From the NCBI GenBank assembly GCA_964442385.1, contig CAYTYZ010000004.1, positions 1-64,000 on the forward strand: 64,000 bases of DNA, written 5' to 3'. The notes under the pieces are model-generated. The model was not told where the DNA came from. It was given only the letters and a program-made list of their open reading frames with translations, and made no database searches. Made by a program: the position numbers and the translations under genes. Below, one piece after another: positions 1 to 8,626 of this stretch. Position 1 is the first letter of the stretch. Each line of letters begins with the position of its first letter. Source of the stretch: CAYTYZ01 sp964442385 (GTDB lineage: Bacteria > Patescibacteriota > Microgenomatia > UBA12405).

Positions 1-651
1 TATTGGTTGATTAAATACAGATTTGTGATGCTCTTAGTAGCTGAGAAGGATATGTCAATTTCTGAAGCATTTGAGGAGAGCGCTAGGTTGACTGAGGGGA
101 ATAAAATAACTTTATTTTTTTATGATTTAGGAAAGTCTTTCTTGGCGGGTATTTTGAGTAACATTATAATAATTCCAGTAATTCTTATAGGAATATTCGA
201 GGCACTTTTTAACGCACTAGCTGGAGTGCAGTATCGTATGACTGATGAGGCACTGTTTTTGTTTTTTAGCATTTTGACGATGGTATTTAATCTAAGTTTG
301 TACCAGCAGCTGAGGACTGGAAATGATTTTTCAGTTAAATTGGGGAAAAAAGTAATGTGGATATTTGTTCTAATTGTTTGTGCAATAGTAATTCCCTTGG
401 TAGCACTGTTTGCAGGGATTATGATATTTGCAACCAAAGAGTCTATTAAATTACACAATCAAAATAAAATTGAAATTACTAATACTGCAAGCAAAATCGA
501 AGAATACTATGCTAAGAATGGTTCTTATCCAAAAAGTTTGAATGAACTGGACAGTAGCTATAAAAAACTTTTCTATGAGACAGATGGAAAAACCTATCGG
601 GTGTGTACTAACCAAAAGGAGGACGCTTATTGTTTTCCAGAAACGAAATAA
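1..651 (+). CDS. Membrane protein with pseudopilin-like tail (5' end outside window)
   Basis: The frame is open from base 1, so the true start lies upstream; the TTG at position 7 is only the first in-window candidate. Seen: an amphipathic stretch resembling the cytoplasmic helix of DUF975/YciC-type proteins (SISEAFEESARLTEGNK), then three hydrophobic segments (about residues 40-62, 80-98 and 117-141). A soluble tail of about 65 residues follows, starting near NKIEITNTASKIEEYYAKNG and ending with two cysteines. This tail resembles the small globular end of type II/IV pseudopilins (short helix, then a YPKSLNEL-like segment). The combination is inferred from motif likeness only. It ends 9 bases before rpiB and may share its transcript. 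Exact function unknown. Confidence 0.5.
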   Translation, partial: YWLIKYRFVMLLVAEKDMSISEAFEESARLTEGNKITLFFYDLGKSFLAGILSNIIIIPVILIGIFEALFNALAGVQYRMTDEALFLFFSILTMVFNLSLYQQLRTGNDFSVKLGKKVMWIFVLIVCAIVIPLVALFAGIMIFATKESIKLHNQNKIEITNTASKIEEYYAKNGSYPKSLNELDSSYKKLFYETDGKTYRVCTNQKEDAYCFPETK

Positions 652-660
652 CAACAAATC

Positions 661-1119
661 ATGAAACAAATCTTTGTTGGATGCGACCACAGAGCTTATC
701 ATTTGCGGAAGGATTTGTTGGAATACATTCGTGGCCTGGAATATGAAGTAAAAGACATGTCGGGAAACGTACTAGACACCGAAGATGACTATACCGATAT
801 TGCAATTCCAGTTGCTGAGGCAGTGGTACACCACAGGGGCAGGGGTATTTTAGTTTGCGGTAGTGGATCAGGAATGTGTGTGGCGGCTAATAAAGTAAGA
901 GGAGCCAGAGCTAGTTTGTTTGTAACAGAGGGGCAAGTGATAGATTCAGTGCGAGATGATGATATAAATATTGCCTGTTTTGGGGCTGATATAACAGATT
1001 TGCAAGAAATTAAAAACTTGGTTGGGAGATTCCTGCGGGAAGAATTTTTGCCAACCGAACGTTTTGTGCGTAGAATTAATAAGATAGCCAAATATGAAAA
1101 TACTTCGTTCTATAAGTGA
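661..1119 (+). CDS. rpiB: Ribose-5-phosphate isomerase B
   Basis: RpiB/LacAB-family isomerase interconverting ribose 5-phosphate and ribulose 5-phosphate in the cytosol. At 152 residues it has the usual length. Seen: the N-terminal GCDHRAYHL motif (residues 7-15), the catalytic cysteine C66 within GILVCGSGSGM, and the phosphate-binding AANKVRGARA stretch. The usual NDAN..GAR segment is changed to DDDINIACFGAD. The C-terminal 26 bases overlap the start of pgk, so the two genes are translationally linked. With the rpe-like gene and split transketolase in this window it supplies the non-oxidative pentose phosphate branch. Family assignment is secure; LacA/LacB activity is unlikely without a tagatose pathway nearby. 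Confidence 0.88.
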   Translation: MKQIFVGCDHRAYHLRKDLLEYIRGLEYEVKDMSGNVLDTEDDYTDIAIPVAEAVVHHRGRGILVCGSGSGMCVAANKVRGARASLFVTEGQVIDSVRDDDINIACFGADITDLQEIKNLVGRFLREEFLPTERFVRRINKIAKYENTSFYK

Positions 1120-2116
1120 AATACCTCTAAATAGCAAGGTAATGCTGAGAATGGATTTGGATCTACCTGATGGTGACAACTCTAGGTTGGTAAAAAGTAT
1201 TGATACTATTGCAGATCTGCTTGCTAAGGACTGTAAAATTATTGTATTGGGACACTTGGGTAGACCCGAGGGCAAGGATTTAAAATATTCCCTAAGGCCA
1301 GTTTATGCCGAACTGATGGCCTTGGTAGATGAAAAAGTTGGAGTACAGGTGGCTTCTGTTTTTGTAGAAGAAGCGGAAAACATGGAAATTATTGACGCGG
1401 CTATTGATAGTTCACAAATAGTATTTTTGGAAAATATAAGATTTTTTGAGGGTGAAAAAAACAATGATCCAGCCTTTTTGCAGTATTTGGCAAGTTTAGC
1501 AGAAGTTTATGTTCAAGAGGCGTTTGCGGTGGCACATAGAACAAGCCCGTCTATGATGGTGGGGAGTGTACTCCCCTGCTATTTTGGCAATAGTTTTATT
1601 AAGGAATATAGAGCCCTGGAAGAAGTGGTAAATAATCCAAAGAAGCCTGTTGTAGTTGTACTTGGAGGTGCTAAGGCTGATAAGTTAGATCATATTGAAA
1701 CATTGCAATATATAGCTGATAGAATACTTTTAGTTGGCACACTGCCTAGAGAAGTAAATTTTGCCAAGATAAATGAAAAAGTAATTATAGGCATCTTAAG
1801 ATCCGATGGAATGGATATCGATGATGACACAATTGCAAAATTCTGTGAAATCGTAAAAAGCGCTGGCACGGTGATATGGGCTGGAAGTGCTGGTAAATGG
1901 GAAGATCCAGAGTGCGAAAAAGGTACTAAAAGTTTACTGGAAGCTATGGCTCTGTCGGGAGCTTTCAGTATTATTGCAGGTGGAGATACCACAGCTGCCT
2001 GCCGTAGATTTGGGTATGGCGAAAAAGTAGGACTGATTTCTAGTGGCGGAGGAGTGATGATGGAGTTTCTAGCAAAAAAATGTTTGCCGGTGGTAGAGAC
2101 AGCCAGAATCATTTAA
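1094..2116 (+). CDS. pgk: Phosphoglycerate kinase, short form
   Basis: Cytosolic glycolytic enzyme transferring the acyl phosphate of 1,3-bisphosphoglycerate to ADP. Seen in order: MLRMDLDLP (usual VRVDFNVP), GHLGRPEG, FLENIRFFEGEKNNDPAF, EAFAVAHRTSPSM, VVVLGGAKADKLDHI, a WAGSAGKWEDPE segment in place of WNGPMGVFE, IIAGGDTTAA and the closing SSGGGVMMEFL loop. At 340 residues it is about 50 shorter than typical bacterial enzymes (390-400), mostly through shortened loops in the C-terminal nucleotide-binding half. The key glycine-rich segments remain, so it is probably active. It overlaps rpiB by 26 bases and is followed 8 bases later by gap, the usual gap-pgk pairing in reversed order. Confidence 0.85.
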   Translation: MKILRSISEIPLNSKVMLRMDLDLPDGDNSRLVKSIDTIADLLAKDCKIIVLGHLGRPEGKDLKYSLRPVYAELMALVDEKVGVQVASVFVEEAENMEIIDAAIDSSQIVFLENIRFFEGEKNNDPAFLQYLASLAEVYVQEAFAVAHRTSPSMMVGSVLPCYFGNSFIKEYRALEEVVNNPKKPVVVVLGGAKADKLDHIETLQYIADRILLVGTLPREVNFAKINEKVIIGILRSDGMDIDDDTIAKFCEIVKSAGTVIWAGSAGKWEDPECEKGTKSLLEAMALSGAFSIIAGGDTTAACRRFGYGEKVGLISSGGGVMMEFLAKKCLPVVETARII

Positions 2117-2124
2117 TATTAATT

Positions 2125-3177
2125 ATGAATACTGCCGATAACAACAAACCAAAAGTTAGATTGGGTATTAATGGTTTTGGAAGAATAGGGCAAGGAAGCC
2201 TGAGGACAATTTTTGATCAAAAATATGATGTGGAAATTGTGGCAGTAAATACTAGTGGCTCAACTCCTATGGAAAGTATTGAATATAGTTTGAAATATGA
2301 CTCGGTATTTGGCAGATTTCCAGCAAAGATTGAGGCTTTGGAACCTAAAAAAGGTAAGGAGCTAGGGAGACTACAGGTGGGACACATGAATTTCCCGGTT
2401 TTAGCCGAGAGAGATGTAAATAAAATACCTTGGGGTCAATATGGTGTGGATGTAGTACTAGAATGTACTGGGGCCTTTACAGATAAAAAGGCCGAAGGGC
2501 ATTTAAAAAACGGCGTGAAAAAGGTGGTTATATCTGCCCCTCCCAAGGGCGATATTCCTGTTTTTGTATTAGGTGTGAATGAAGATAGTTATGATGGACA
2601 GATACTTATTTCCAATGGATCGTGCACTACCAATTGTTGCGCCCCAATTGTGAAATTAATTGACCAAAAAATAGGGTTTGAAAAAGGTATGCTAACGACT
2701 ATACATGCTTATACCATTAACCAAAGTATAGTAGATAGTAGCGCGGGCGGAGATATGCGCCGAGCTAGGGCAGCGGCTATAAATATAGTGCCATCTACCA
2801 CAGGAGCTGCAGAAGCTGTAATTGCATGTTATCCGGAAGCCAAGGGAAGATTTGGAGGTACGGCTATACGGGTACCGGTACCATGCGGGTCTTATTCTGA
2901 CCTGACTTTTAAAATGGTTAGAAAAACAACAATAGAAGAAGTTAATTCTATACTAGAAGAAGCGGCAGTTAGTAGAGAGCTAGTAGGCCGGCTAAAAATT
3001 ACCTATGATCCCATAGTGTCTTCAGATATAGTTGGAAACTCGGCCTCGTGCCTGATTGATACTAGAATGACTAAAGTTTTAGATGAAGATATGGTGCAAA
3101 TTGGAGCTTGGTATGACAATGAATTTGGTTACTCTTGTAGATTAGTAGAAATGGGTATGTTTGTAGGAAGTCACTAA
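2125..3177 (+). CDS. gap: Glyceraldehyde-3-phosphate dehydrogenase
   Basis: Phosphorylating GAPDH of glycolysis, NAD(P)-dependent, cytosolic. The start at 2125 is preferred over an in-frame ATG at 2080 because the latter lies inside pgk and adds a 15-residue non-homologous leader. The protein is then 350 residues. Seen: Rossmann motif GINGFGRIGQ near residue 11, the active-site loop SNGSCTTNCCAP with catalytic C167, the HAYTINQSIVD segment, the RRARAAAINIVPSTTGAAEA phosphate-site stretch, and the C-terminal WYDNEFGYSCRL. All catalytic elements are conserved. It lies between pgk and the rpe-like gene in one operon with spacing of 8 bases or less. Confidence 0.93.
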   Translation: MNTADNNKPKVRLGINGFGRIGQGSLRTIFDQKYDVEIVAVNTSGSTPMESIEYSLKYDSVFGRFPAKIEALEPKKGKELGRLQVGHMNFPVLAERDVNKIPWGQYGVDVVLECTGAFTDKKAEGHLKNGVKKVVISAPPKGDIPVFVLGVNEDSYDGQILISNGSCTTNCCAPIVKLIDQKIGFEKGMLTTIHAYTINQSIVDSSAGGDMRRARAAAINIVPSTTGAAEAVIACYPEAKGRFGGTAIRVPVPCGSYSDLTFKMVRKTTIEEVNSILEEAAVSRELVGRLKITYDPIVSSDIVGNSASCLIDTRMTKVLDEDMVQIGAWYDNEFGYSCRLVEMGMFVGSH

Positions 3178-3178
3178 T

Positions 3179-3814
3179 ATGCAGATAACTCCAGCGATTT
3201 TTGAAAAAGATTACCAGGAGGTTGAAAAAAAGCTAGACAGGCTTAGAGAGGCTGGGGTAAAAACCGTACAAATTGATGTATGCGACGGAGAATTTTCTCC
3301 GGGAAAATCATTTGACTTGGCCTTGCTTAACAATTATCAATTTGGGTTAGAGTTTGTGTGGGAAATTCATTTGATGGTAAAGTCTCCTATAAAATGGCTG
3401 GAGAAATGCAGAGAAATTGGAGCTCTAAGAGTTTATGGTCAAATTGAAATGATGGAAGATCAACATGTATTTTTGGAAACTGCTCATGAAATGGGTTTTG
3501 AAGCAGGGCTGGCATTTGATATTGATACTCCTCTACACGAAGACTTTCCACTAGATGTGGATGGAATTATATTAATGGCTAGAAAAGCGGGCTTTGAAAC
3601 TATAAAGCTGGATGAAAAAATCTTTACAAAAATTGAAGAAGCCTTAGAGTTGCAGGAAAAGCTGGGGATACCATTTTCAATAGCGGTGGATGGTGGCATA
3701 AACGAAGAACATGTGCCCAAATTAAGGGCAAGTAGAGTAAACGAGATTAACTGTACTCATATGGTATTTGAAGGAAATGTGGCAGAAAATTTAGCAAGGT
3801 TAAATAGTTTATAA
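3179..3814 (+). CDS. Ribulose-phosphate 3-epimerase-like protein, altered active site
   Basis: TIM-barrel protein of the pentose-5-phosphate 3-epimerase family by overall pattern: ITPAIFEKDYQEVE, VQIDVCDGEFSPGKSF, EIHLMVKSPIKWLEK and IAVDGGINEEHV. Known enzymes bind metal through His and Asp of HxDxMDGxF, the His of (M/V)HLMV and the Asp of DGG. Here the first His is Gln (QID), and the His of the later HxE motif is also Gln (GQIEMME). The C-terminal phosphate loop GS motif is not evident. Either it is a divergent epimerase with a changed metal site or it has taken another role. It sits in the glycolysis/pentose operon, 1 base after gap, and its TAA overlaps the next ATG (TAATG). Confidence 0.6.
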   Translation: MQITPAIFEKDYQEVEKKLDRLREAGVKTVQIDVCDGEFSPGKSFDLALLNNYQFGLEFVWEIHLMVKSPIKWLEKCREIGALRVYGQIEMMEDQHVFLETAHEMGFEAGLAFDIDTPLHEDFPLDVDGIILMARKAGFETIKLDEKIFTKIEEALELQEKLGIPFSIAVDGGINEEHVPKLRASRVNEINCTHMVFEGNVAENLARLNSL

Positions 3815-4395
3815 TGTTAGCCTCGACTAGCCGTGAAATAAAAAAAGTGGCTTTTTTTGGAGATGCCGAGGCCAAGGAAACTGATGTGCATTATTATCTG
3901 GCAGTTAAATGTGCCCAGGAAATTGCCAAACTGGGGTTAACGGTGGTAAATGGAGGTGGCCCTGGGGTGATGTATGCGGCAACTAAGGGTGCTAAAGATG
4001 TGGGTGGGAAGGCAGAAATAGTGGTAATTGATAAAAGCGTAAATATGGGTGAAAACTATGAAGGCCAAAACGAACCAAATATTGGCCTTGCAGATAATAT
4101 AATTGCTGAGTTTAATTACCCTGATAGACTAAGAAGACTGGTGGCCGAGGCTGATGCTTTTTTAATTTTTCGCGGTGGAACTGGGACAATTTCTGAGCTG
4201 GGAGTAGTTTGGGCTGAGGCTAAATTTAACTATGGTAAACATAAACCTATTATTTTTGTGGGGGAATTTTGGCAAAGAATAATGGATGATATGGCCTTTG
4301 CCCTGGCAATGGATAGCCAAGAAAGGTCAGTATATACAGTGTGCAAATCGGTTGAGGAGGTGGTAGAGATATTTAAAAAACTGTGTAAAAATTAA
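3814..4395 (+). CDS. LOG-family protein (lysine decarboxylase-like Rossmann fold)
   Basis: Member of the family that includes cytokinin-activating LOG phosphoribohydrolases and many bacterial nucleotide-related homologues. Seen: VAFFGDAEAKETD near the N-terminus, the nucleotide loop VVNGGGPGVMYAATKGA, and the family motif normally PGGxGTxxE, here RGGTGTISELG with the catalytic Glu retained but the leading Pro replaced by Arg. At 193 residues the length is normal. Its start codon overlaps the stop of the rpe-like gene by one base. The likely substrate class is a nucleoside monophosphate; the exact one cannot be read from sequence. Confidence 0.72.
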   Translation: MLASTSREIKKVAFFGDAEAKETDVHYYLAVKCAQEIAKLGLTVVNGGGPGVMYAATKGAKDVGGKAEIVVIDKSVNMGENYEGQNEPNIGLADNIIAEFNYPDRLRRLVAEADAFLIFRGGTGTISELGVVWAEAKFNYGKHKPIIFVGEFWQRIMDDMAFALAMDSQERSVYTVCKSVEEVVEIFKKLCKN

Positions 4396-4397
4396 CT

Positions 4398-4991
4398 ATG
4401 GATTCCGTAAACAATGATGGCAAAAATATGTTTGAAAAGTTTATGGGGATAGACCCAGAAATTAGGACTTATATAGAAAATTTGCACGCACTTGGACTGG
4501 GTAGGGCTATTACTATAGGCGGTCAAATTGAGACTAGAGGAAGTATTGAAATTCCGGATAATGGTGAGTCTTCCAGAGAGTTTACTTCTAAAACAGAAAC
4601 AGTAAGAACCCCAGGAGACTTTATTGGATACATATTGCCAGTTGATGAAAACCTGGGTAGATTATGGGCATTATTTATTGATGGTAGTGGAATAGTTTTT
4701 TCAACCCATATGCAAAGCTCAGCTGAAAATTATTTTAGCCCATCTGAATTACCATTTAACAATCCTCAAGCACAAAGTATTGCAGAATTAAAAGCACATA
4801 TTTTATATTCTTTTTGTGATAGGAACAAAGGTGTGCTTCAGTCTGACGACCCTAAAGAGACTGAAAATTATAAAAAGGCCATAGAAGAAGCTTTAACTGT
4901 AGCAAAAAAGCTTAAAGCTGATAAACAAAATGCACAGAAAGAAAATACAAGATCTACTGCAGATAGGTTAAAAGATTTTTTAGCATCATAG
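4398..4991 (+). CDS. Hypothetical protein, last gene of glycolysis operon
   Basis: Protein of 197 residues that I do not recognise. It has no signal peptide or membrane segment. The first 120 residues look globular (mixed strands, IGYILPVDENLGRLWALFID), and the last 60 are charged and helical, rich in Lys, Glu and Ala, consistent with a coiled coil or a flexible tail. It begins 2 bases after the LOG-family gene, so it is cotranscribed with the sugar-phosphate genes. Its last six bases overlap the end of the convergent CapA-like gene. No function is proposed. Confidence 0.55.
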   Translation: MDSVNNDGKNMFEKFMGIDPEIRTYIENLHALGLGRAITIGGQIETRGSIEIPDNGESSREFTSKTETVRTPGDFIGYILPVDENLGRLWALFIDGSGIVFSTHMQSSAENYFSPSELPFNNPQAQSIAELKAHILYSFCDRNKGVLQSDDPKETENYKKAIEEALTVAKKLKADKQNAQKENTRSTADRLKDFLAS

Positions 4992-5981
4992 GATATCGCG
5001 TTTGCGAAAAGGGTAGGCCGTAAGTTTTTCAACTGGTTCTGGACGCGAGTTGTTGCGGATAATATAGGGTTGAACCTCCTCTTTTATAATGGCGGTTTTG
5101 GTAAGAGTTAACCTGATTGCATAACTTTGGGAAGTGGGGGCGGACCAGGACTGATCAAAGATAAAATTGCCTAAAGAATAATAAATATATTTGTCCCTAT
5201 AAAGTTCAATCCCCTGCCAAACGTGAGGATGATGCCCTTGGACGATGTCGGCTCCGGCGTCAACTAGTTCTTTAAAAAACTGTTGTTTCCATGGCTCTGG
5301 GGATGGCTCGTATTCGTTGCCCCCATGAATATGCACAATCAAATGATCTACTTGGGGGTCGTAGTGACTAACCAGAGACAAGATCTCGTCATTAGATGGC
5401 CTAGACTGGGAACCGGTTAAATCAAAACCTAAAAAACCAAGAGAAATATTGTTAATAGTTTTTTGGGTAAATTCTGTACTCTTTTGATGTGAATAAACGT
5501 AGTCCAGTGTGTTATTCGATAGTAATTTTTTTGTTTCTTCTAAGCCCTGGCTACCATAATTTAGGATATGATTGTTGGCTAGATTGAGAAAAAAATGACC
5601 TGAAACTAATGAGGGTAAAAACTGAGGGTCACCACAAAACTTGAAGGTATTAGTTTTGACGCTAGGACAAGAGCTAACAATGGGAGACTCTAAATTTACA
5701 GAGTTCAAATCGTTTTGATTGAGCCAAGACTGCATAAGTGAAAAGCTATAATTAAAATCATTTTTTTCTCTGGCGGTGAATGTAATATTGCGACCAAGGC
5801 CTAGGTCGCCTAGAAGACCCAAGGTAAGAGTGGGGGCTGGGGTTGGAGATGGTGATGGCTGGGCCTGGGTTGGGCTGGGAAACCCAGCCCCTACTGGGGA
5901 TAAGTTTTTATTGTTATTTTTGGAACAAGAAGATAGAAAAACTAACGCAAATAGAAATAGAATGGTCTTTTTAAGCAGCAT
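4986..5981 (-). CDS. CapA-family lipoprotein (poly-gamma-glutamate synthesis protein-like)
   Basis: PGA_cap-domain metallophosphatase-like protein anchored as a lipoprotein. The start at 5981 gives a classic lipoprotein signal ending in LSSC with lipidated C19; the further upstream start at 6014 would bury it. A Ser/Pro/Thr linker (about residues 30-45) precedes the domain. Seen: LLGDLGLGRNI (metal motif), NLESPI, LNLANNHILNYG, IVHIHGGNEYEPSPEPW, GADIVQGHHPHVWQG and YYSLGNFIFDQ. All fit the calcineurin-like CapA family, known in poly-gamma-glutamate or other envelope polymer metabolism. It overlaps the upstream ABC transporter gene by 11 bases, suggesting export and envelope work are coupled. 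Confidence 0.8.
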   Translation of the reverse strand: MLLKKTILFLFALVFLSSCSKNNNKNLSPVGAGFPSPTQAQPSPSPTPAPTLTLGLLGDLGLGRNITFTAREKNDFNYSFSLMQSWLNQNDLNSVNLESPIVSSCPSVKTNTFKFCGDPQFLPSLVSGHFFLNLANNHILNYGSQGLEETKKLLSNNTLDYVYSHQKSTEFTQKTINNISLGFLGFDLTGSQSRPSNDEILSLVSHYDPQVDHLIVHIHGGNEYEPSPEPWKQQFFKELVDAGADIVQGHHPHVWQGIELYRDKYIYYSLGNFIFDQSWSAPTSQSYAIRLTLTKTAIIKEEVQPYIIRNNSRPEPVEKLTAYPFRKRDIL

Positions 5982-7773
5982 AACCTTTGGCTTGAAGATT
6001 AAAAGAATGAGCATATTTACCGTTGAGTTTTATAAGCTGGGCGTGACTCCCCTCTTCAATGATTTTACCATTGTCGACTACTATAATTCGGTCAGCCTCT
6101 CTTACTGTTGAAAAGCGATGGGAAATTATTATCACAGTCTTGTTTTGAAAATGTTTATAGATTCGACTAAAGATTTTTGCTTCAGATTGGGCATCTATTG
6201 CTGCAGTGGGTTCATCAAAGATTACAAGAGGAGCGTTGCGATAAAAAAACCTGGCAATGGCAAGCTTTTGCCACTGGCCGGTAGAGAGCCTGGTGCCACC
6301 TTTAAATCTTTCACTGAGTATCTGTTGGTACCCTTGAGGGAGAGCAGTTATGAAATTATGGGCATCAGCATGCTTGGCTGATTGGATAATTCTGTCTTTA
6401 TTAGCCTTTTCACCTGGCCTACCAGCAAAGATATTTTCAAAAGGAGTAAGGTTGGTATAGTTATTGTATTCTTGGAAAAGAACACCAAGATTTTTATAGA
6501 TAGACTTGGCCTTGTAGGTATTAATATTTTTACTATTTAAAAAGATTTGTCCAGAATTGACCTGATAAATTCTAGAAATGAGCTTTACTAGGGTAGTTTT
6601 TCCAGCGCCATTATGCCCCACGATGGCAATTTTTTCGCCAGCTTTAATATGAAGATTTAGGTTTTTATAAATATACTTGTTACTTTTGGGGTATTTGAAA
6701 GAAACATTAGAAAATTGCAGTTCAGGCCCAGTTTTTAAGTTTTTTAAAATAAAGCGCCCATCCTTGAAGACGGGTTTAGCAACAAGAAGGGTGTGGATAT
6801 CCTCGAGCCTGGTGACACTTTCGATTAGATCATTAAACATACTAGTGGTTTCGTCAATGTTACTATCCAGTTTTTCCAATAGCCTTATTTGCAACAAGCC
6901 AATATTAACCGAGAGCTTTCCTGATATTAACGACAATATGGTACTAAAATAAATACCTGTGGAAGCCAGAGCAGAAAGTACATCTACTAAATACATTTTG
7001 GCATAGCCCTTTCTTCTGATAAAAAGCATATTTAGGGCAAAGGGAATTTCGATACCCATAAATTTTTTATCAAAGAAACCAAAAGCGTTATTTAGATTGA
7101 TCTCGTGGAGGTGGGGAGGAGAAGTTAGATAACCGAGATTGGTGGAGGCAACTCGCCTGGATTCAGTTGATTCCTTTTGGTAATTCCAGACTTGACGTCG
7201 AAAATACTTGTCTTGGCTAAAACCAATAATTCTTATTATGATAATTAACAAAGTAAAAAGAGGATTTATTATGGCTACGCTGGCCAAGACTATGACAGTT
7301 TGGATTAGTTTACTACCCATGGATATTAGGGAAATACTTATGTTAAGAATATAGTTGATGGACTCATTAGATCTCATGATTTTATTAGCAATTTCAGGAT
7401 CTTCCACCGCTGGAATTCCCAAGTTGTAAATCTTGGTGTACACGAGCTGACGAACCTTGGGACTACCCAAAAGATTTAGGGCATTTTCTGAATAGCGCCT
7501 AAAAAAAGCAATGATAATGGCAAACAGCTCAAGGGATAAATATAAGGCTAAGTTTTTATAAATACTAGTGTAATTCACTTGTCCCCGACCAACAGAAACT
7601 ACAATGTCATTAAATATGTTGGTGGTGATAACAAGCCCGGCAAGCTCTCTGAATTCCCGGAGGATTTTTGAGATAAGGAAAATAATTGTATGTTTTGGAG
7701 CGGAAAGATAGAGAATTTTTATGGCCCAGAAGGATAGACTTAATTTGTTTCGTAAACCTTCTTTTTTGGGCAT
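5971..7773 (-). CDS. ABC transporter, fused permease and ATPase
   Basis: Half-transporter of 600 residues with an N-terminal membrane domain (about five to six helices in residues 20-300) and a C-terminal ATPase. Seen: Walker A GHNGAGKTT near residue 385, Q-loop LFQEYNNY, signature LSTGQWQKLAIAR (variant of LSGGQ), Walker B LVIFDEPTAAID and the switch His in IIISHR. It would work as a homodimer, or with the second ABC half-transporter at 24046. The substrate is unknown; lipid or peptide export is usual for this architecture. It heads a two-gene unit with the CapA-like lipoprotein. The ATG is preceded by TAAAAT at a 5-base distance, which supports this start. Confidence 0.82.
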   Translation of the reverse strand: MPKKEGLRNKLSLSFWAIKILYLSAPKHTIIFLISKILREFRELAGLVITTNIFNDIVVSVGRGQVNYTSIYKNLALYLSLELFAIIIAFFRRYSENALNLLGSPKVRQLVYTKIYNLGIPAVEDPEIANKIMRSNESINYILNISISLISMGSKLIQTVIVLASVAIINPLFTLLIIIIRIIGFSQDKYFRRQVWNYQKESTESRRVASTNLGYLTSPPHLHEINLNNAFGFFDKKFMGIEIPFALNMLFIRRKGYAKMYLVDVLSALASTGIYFSTILSLISGKLSVNIGLLQIRLLEKLDSNIDETTSMFNDLIESVTRLEDIHTLLVAKPVFKDGRFILKNLKTGPELQFSNVSFKYPKSNKYIYKNLNLHIKAGEKIAIVGHNGAGKTTLVKLISRIYQVNSGQIFLNSKNINTYKAKSIYKNLGVLFQEYNNYTNLTPFENIFAGRPGEKANKDRIIQSAKHADAHNFITALPQGYQQILSERFKGGTRLSTGQWQKLAIARFFYRNAPLVIFDEPTAAIDAQSEAKIFSRIYKHFQNKTVIIISHRFSTVREADRIIVVDNGKIIEEGSHAQLIKLNGKYAHSFNLQAKGYAA

Positions 7774-7778
7774 GATTT

Positions 7779-7784
7779 ATTTTA
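7779..7784 (-). promoter_or_regulatory. -10 hexamer of the ABC/capA-like unit (leaderless)
   Basis: On the minus strand TAAAAT is followed by five bases (aaatc) and the ATG at 7773. Transcription would begin at or next to the start codon. The same spacing recurs throughout the window. Confidence 0.55.
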
Positions 7785-7802
7785 TCGCAGACTAGGATGC
7801 AG

Positions 7803-7808
7803 TATACT
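7803..7808 (+). promoter_or_regulatory. -10 hexamer upstream of PEGA/SH3 lipoprotein
   Basis: TATACT lies 11 bases before the ATG at 7820, implying a leader of only about four bases. No convincing -35 box was seen. Confidence 0.45.
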
Positions 7809-7819
7809 GACTTAATCTC

Positions 7820-8626
7820 ATGTTAAAAAAGGGTATATTTATTATCTTAAGTGCTATTTTATTATCAGCCTGTAATGGCAGTGAGAGAGCGGGGGTAGAG
7901 ATATTGGCCCAACCCAGCGCCAAGGTTTTTATAGATGGTAAAGAAGCAGGTATGACACCCTACCGCAATAAGAATTTGACTCCTGGGTTTATAGTTTTAA
8001 AAATTGTTTGGTCTGAGGAAAATGGAAAGACTTGGGAGCAAGGACTTAGACTACAACCCTATACTGATGCAGTTATTGATGTAACCCTGGATAAGGAAAT
8101 GGTCAATGGCTATATTTTGGGTCTAGAAAAAATTAGTGATAAATCAAAAGCAGGATTAATGCTAGCAAGTTATCCAGACAATGCTGTGGTTAGTATCGAT
8201 GGACAAGTAGTTGGGAATGCGCCGATGAGGGTAGCTGATTATGGGGCAGGAGATAAACACTTGAAGTTACTTTTAGCTGGCTATAAACCATTGGATATTT
8301 ACGCCAAACTTATAAATGGATACGAACTATCGCTGATTGGCTACTTGTCTCGAGATAGTGAAAAAAAACCAACAGAACCAACCCCTAGTGAAGTGGCTCC
8401 TAGACCCAGCATAAAAATGGCGGTTATTAAAAAGACCCCACTGGGGTTTTTAAGAGTTAGAAGCGAACCTGGTACAACCAGCAAGGAAATTGCCAAAGTC
8501 AAACCGGCAGAAGAATACGAAATACTCTTGGAGCAGGCCGAATGGCTGGAGATTAAGTTGTCTGATCAGCTCCGAGGCTGGGTCAAGAAAGAGTTTTGCG
8601 ATGTAATGACAAGAGTAGTCCAATAA
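7820..8626 (+). CDS. Lipoprotein with two PEGA repeats and an SH3b domain
   Basis: Exported lipoprotein of 268 residues. Seen: signal peptide ending LLSAC with lipidated C18; a PEGA-type repeat at about residues 28-95 (VFIDGKEAGMTPYRNKNLTP); a second at about 110-165 (VVSIDGQVVGNAPMRV); a Pro/Thr/Lys linker; and a C-terminal SH3-like domain at about 200-262 (GFLRVRSEPGTTSKEIAKV, then WLEIKL and RGWVKKEF). PEGA repeats occur in surface-layer-associated proteins and SH3b domains commonly bind cell-wall peptides, so envelope binding is inferred. It stands alone, with its last 44 bases overlapping the convergent transferase gene. Confidence 0.75.
   Translation: MLKKGIFIILSAILLSACNGSERAGVEILAQPSAKVFIDGKEAGMTPYRNKNLTPGFIVLKIVWSEENGKTWEQGLRLQPYTDAVIDVTLDKEMVNGYILGLEKISDKSKAGLMLASYPDNAVVSIDGQVVGNAPMRVADYGAGDKHLKLLLAGYKPLDIYAKLINGYELSLIGYLSRDSEKKPTEPTPSEVAPRPSIKMAVIKKTPLGFLRVRSEPGTTSKEIAKVKPAEEYEILLEQAEWLEIKLSDQLRGWVKKEFCDVMTRVVQ

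Noticed and set aside
5776..6111. Plus-strand ORF of 111 codons over capA/ABC genes
   Set aside because: Its Gly/Val-rich start is the antisense of the Ser/Pro/Thr linker of the CapA-like lipoprotein.
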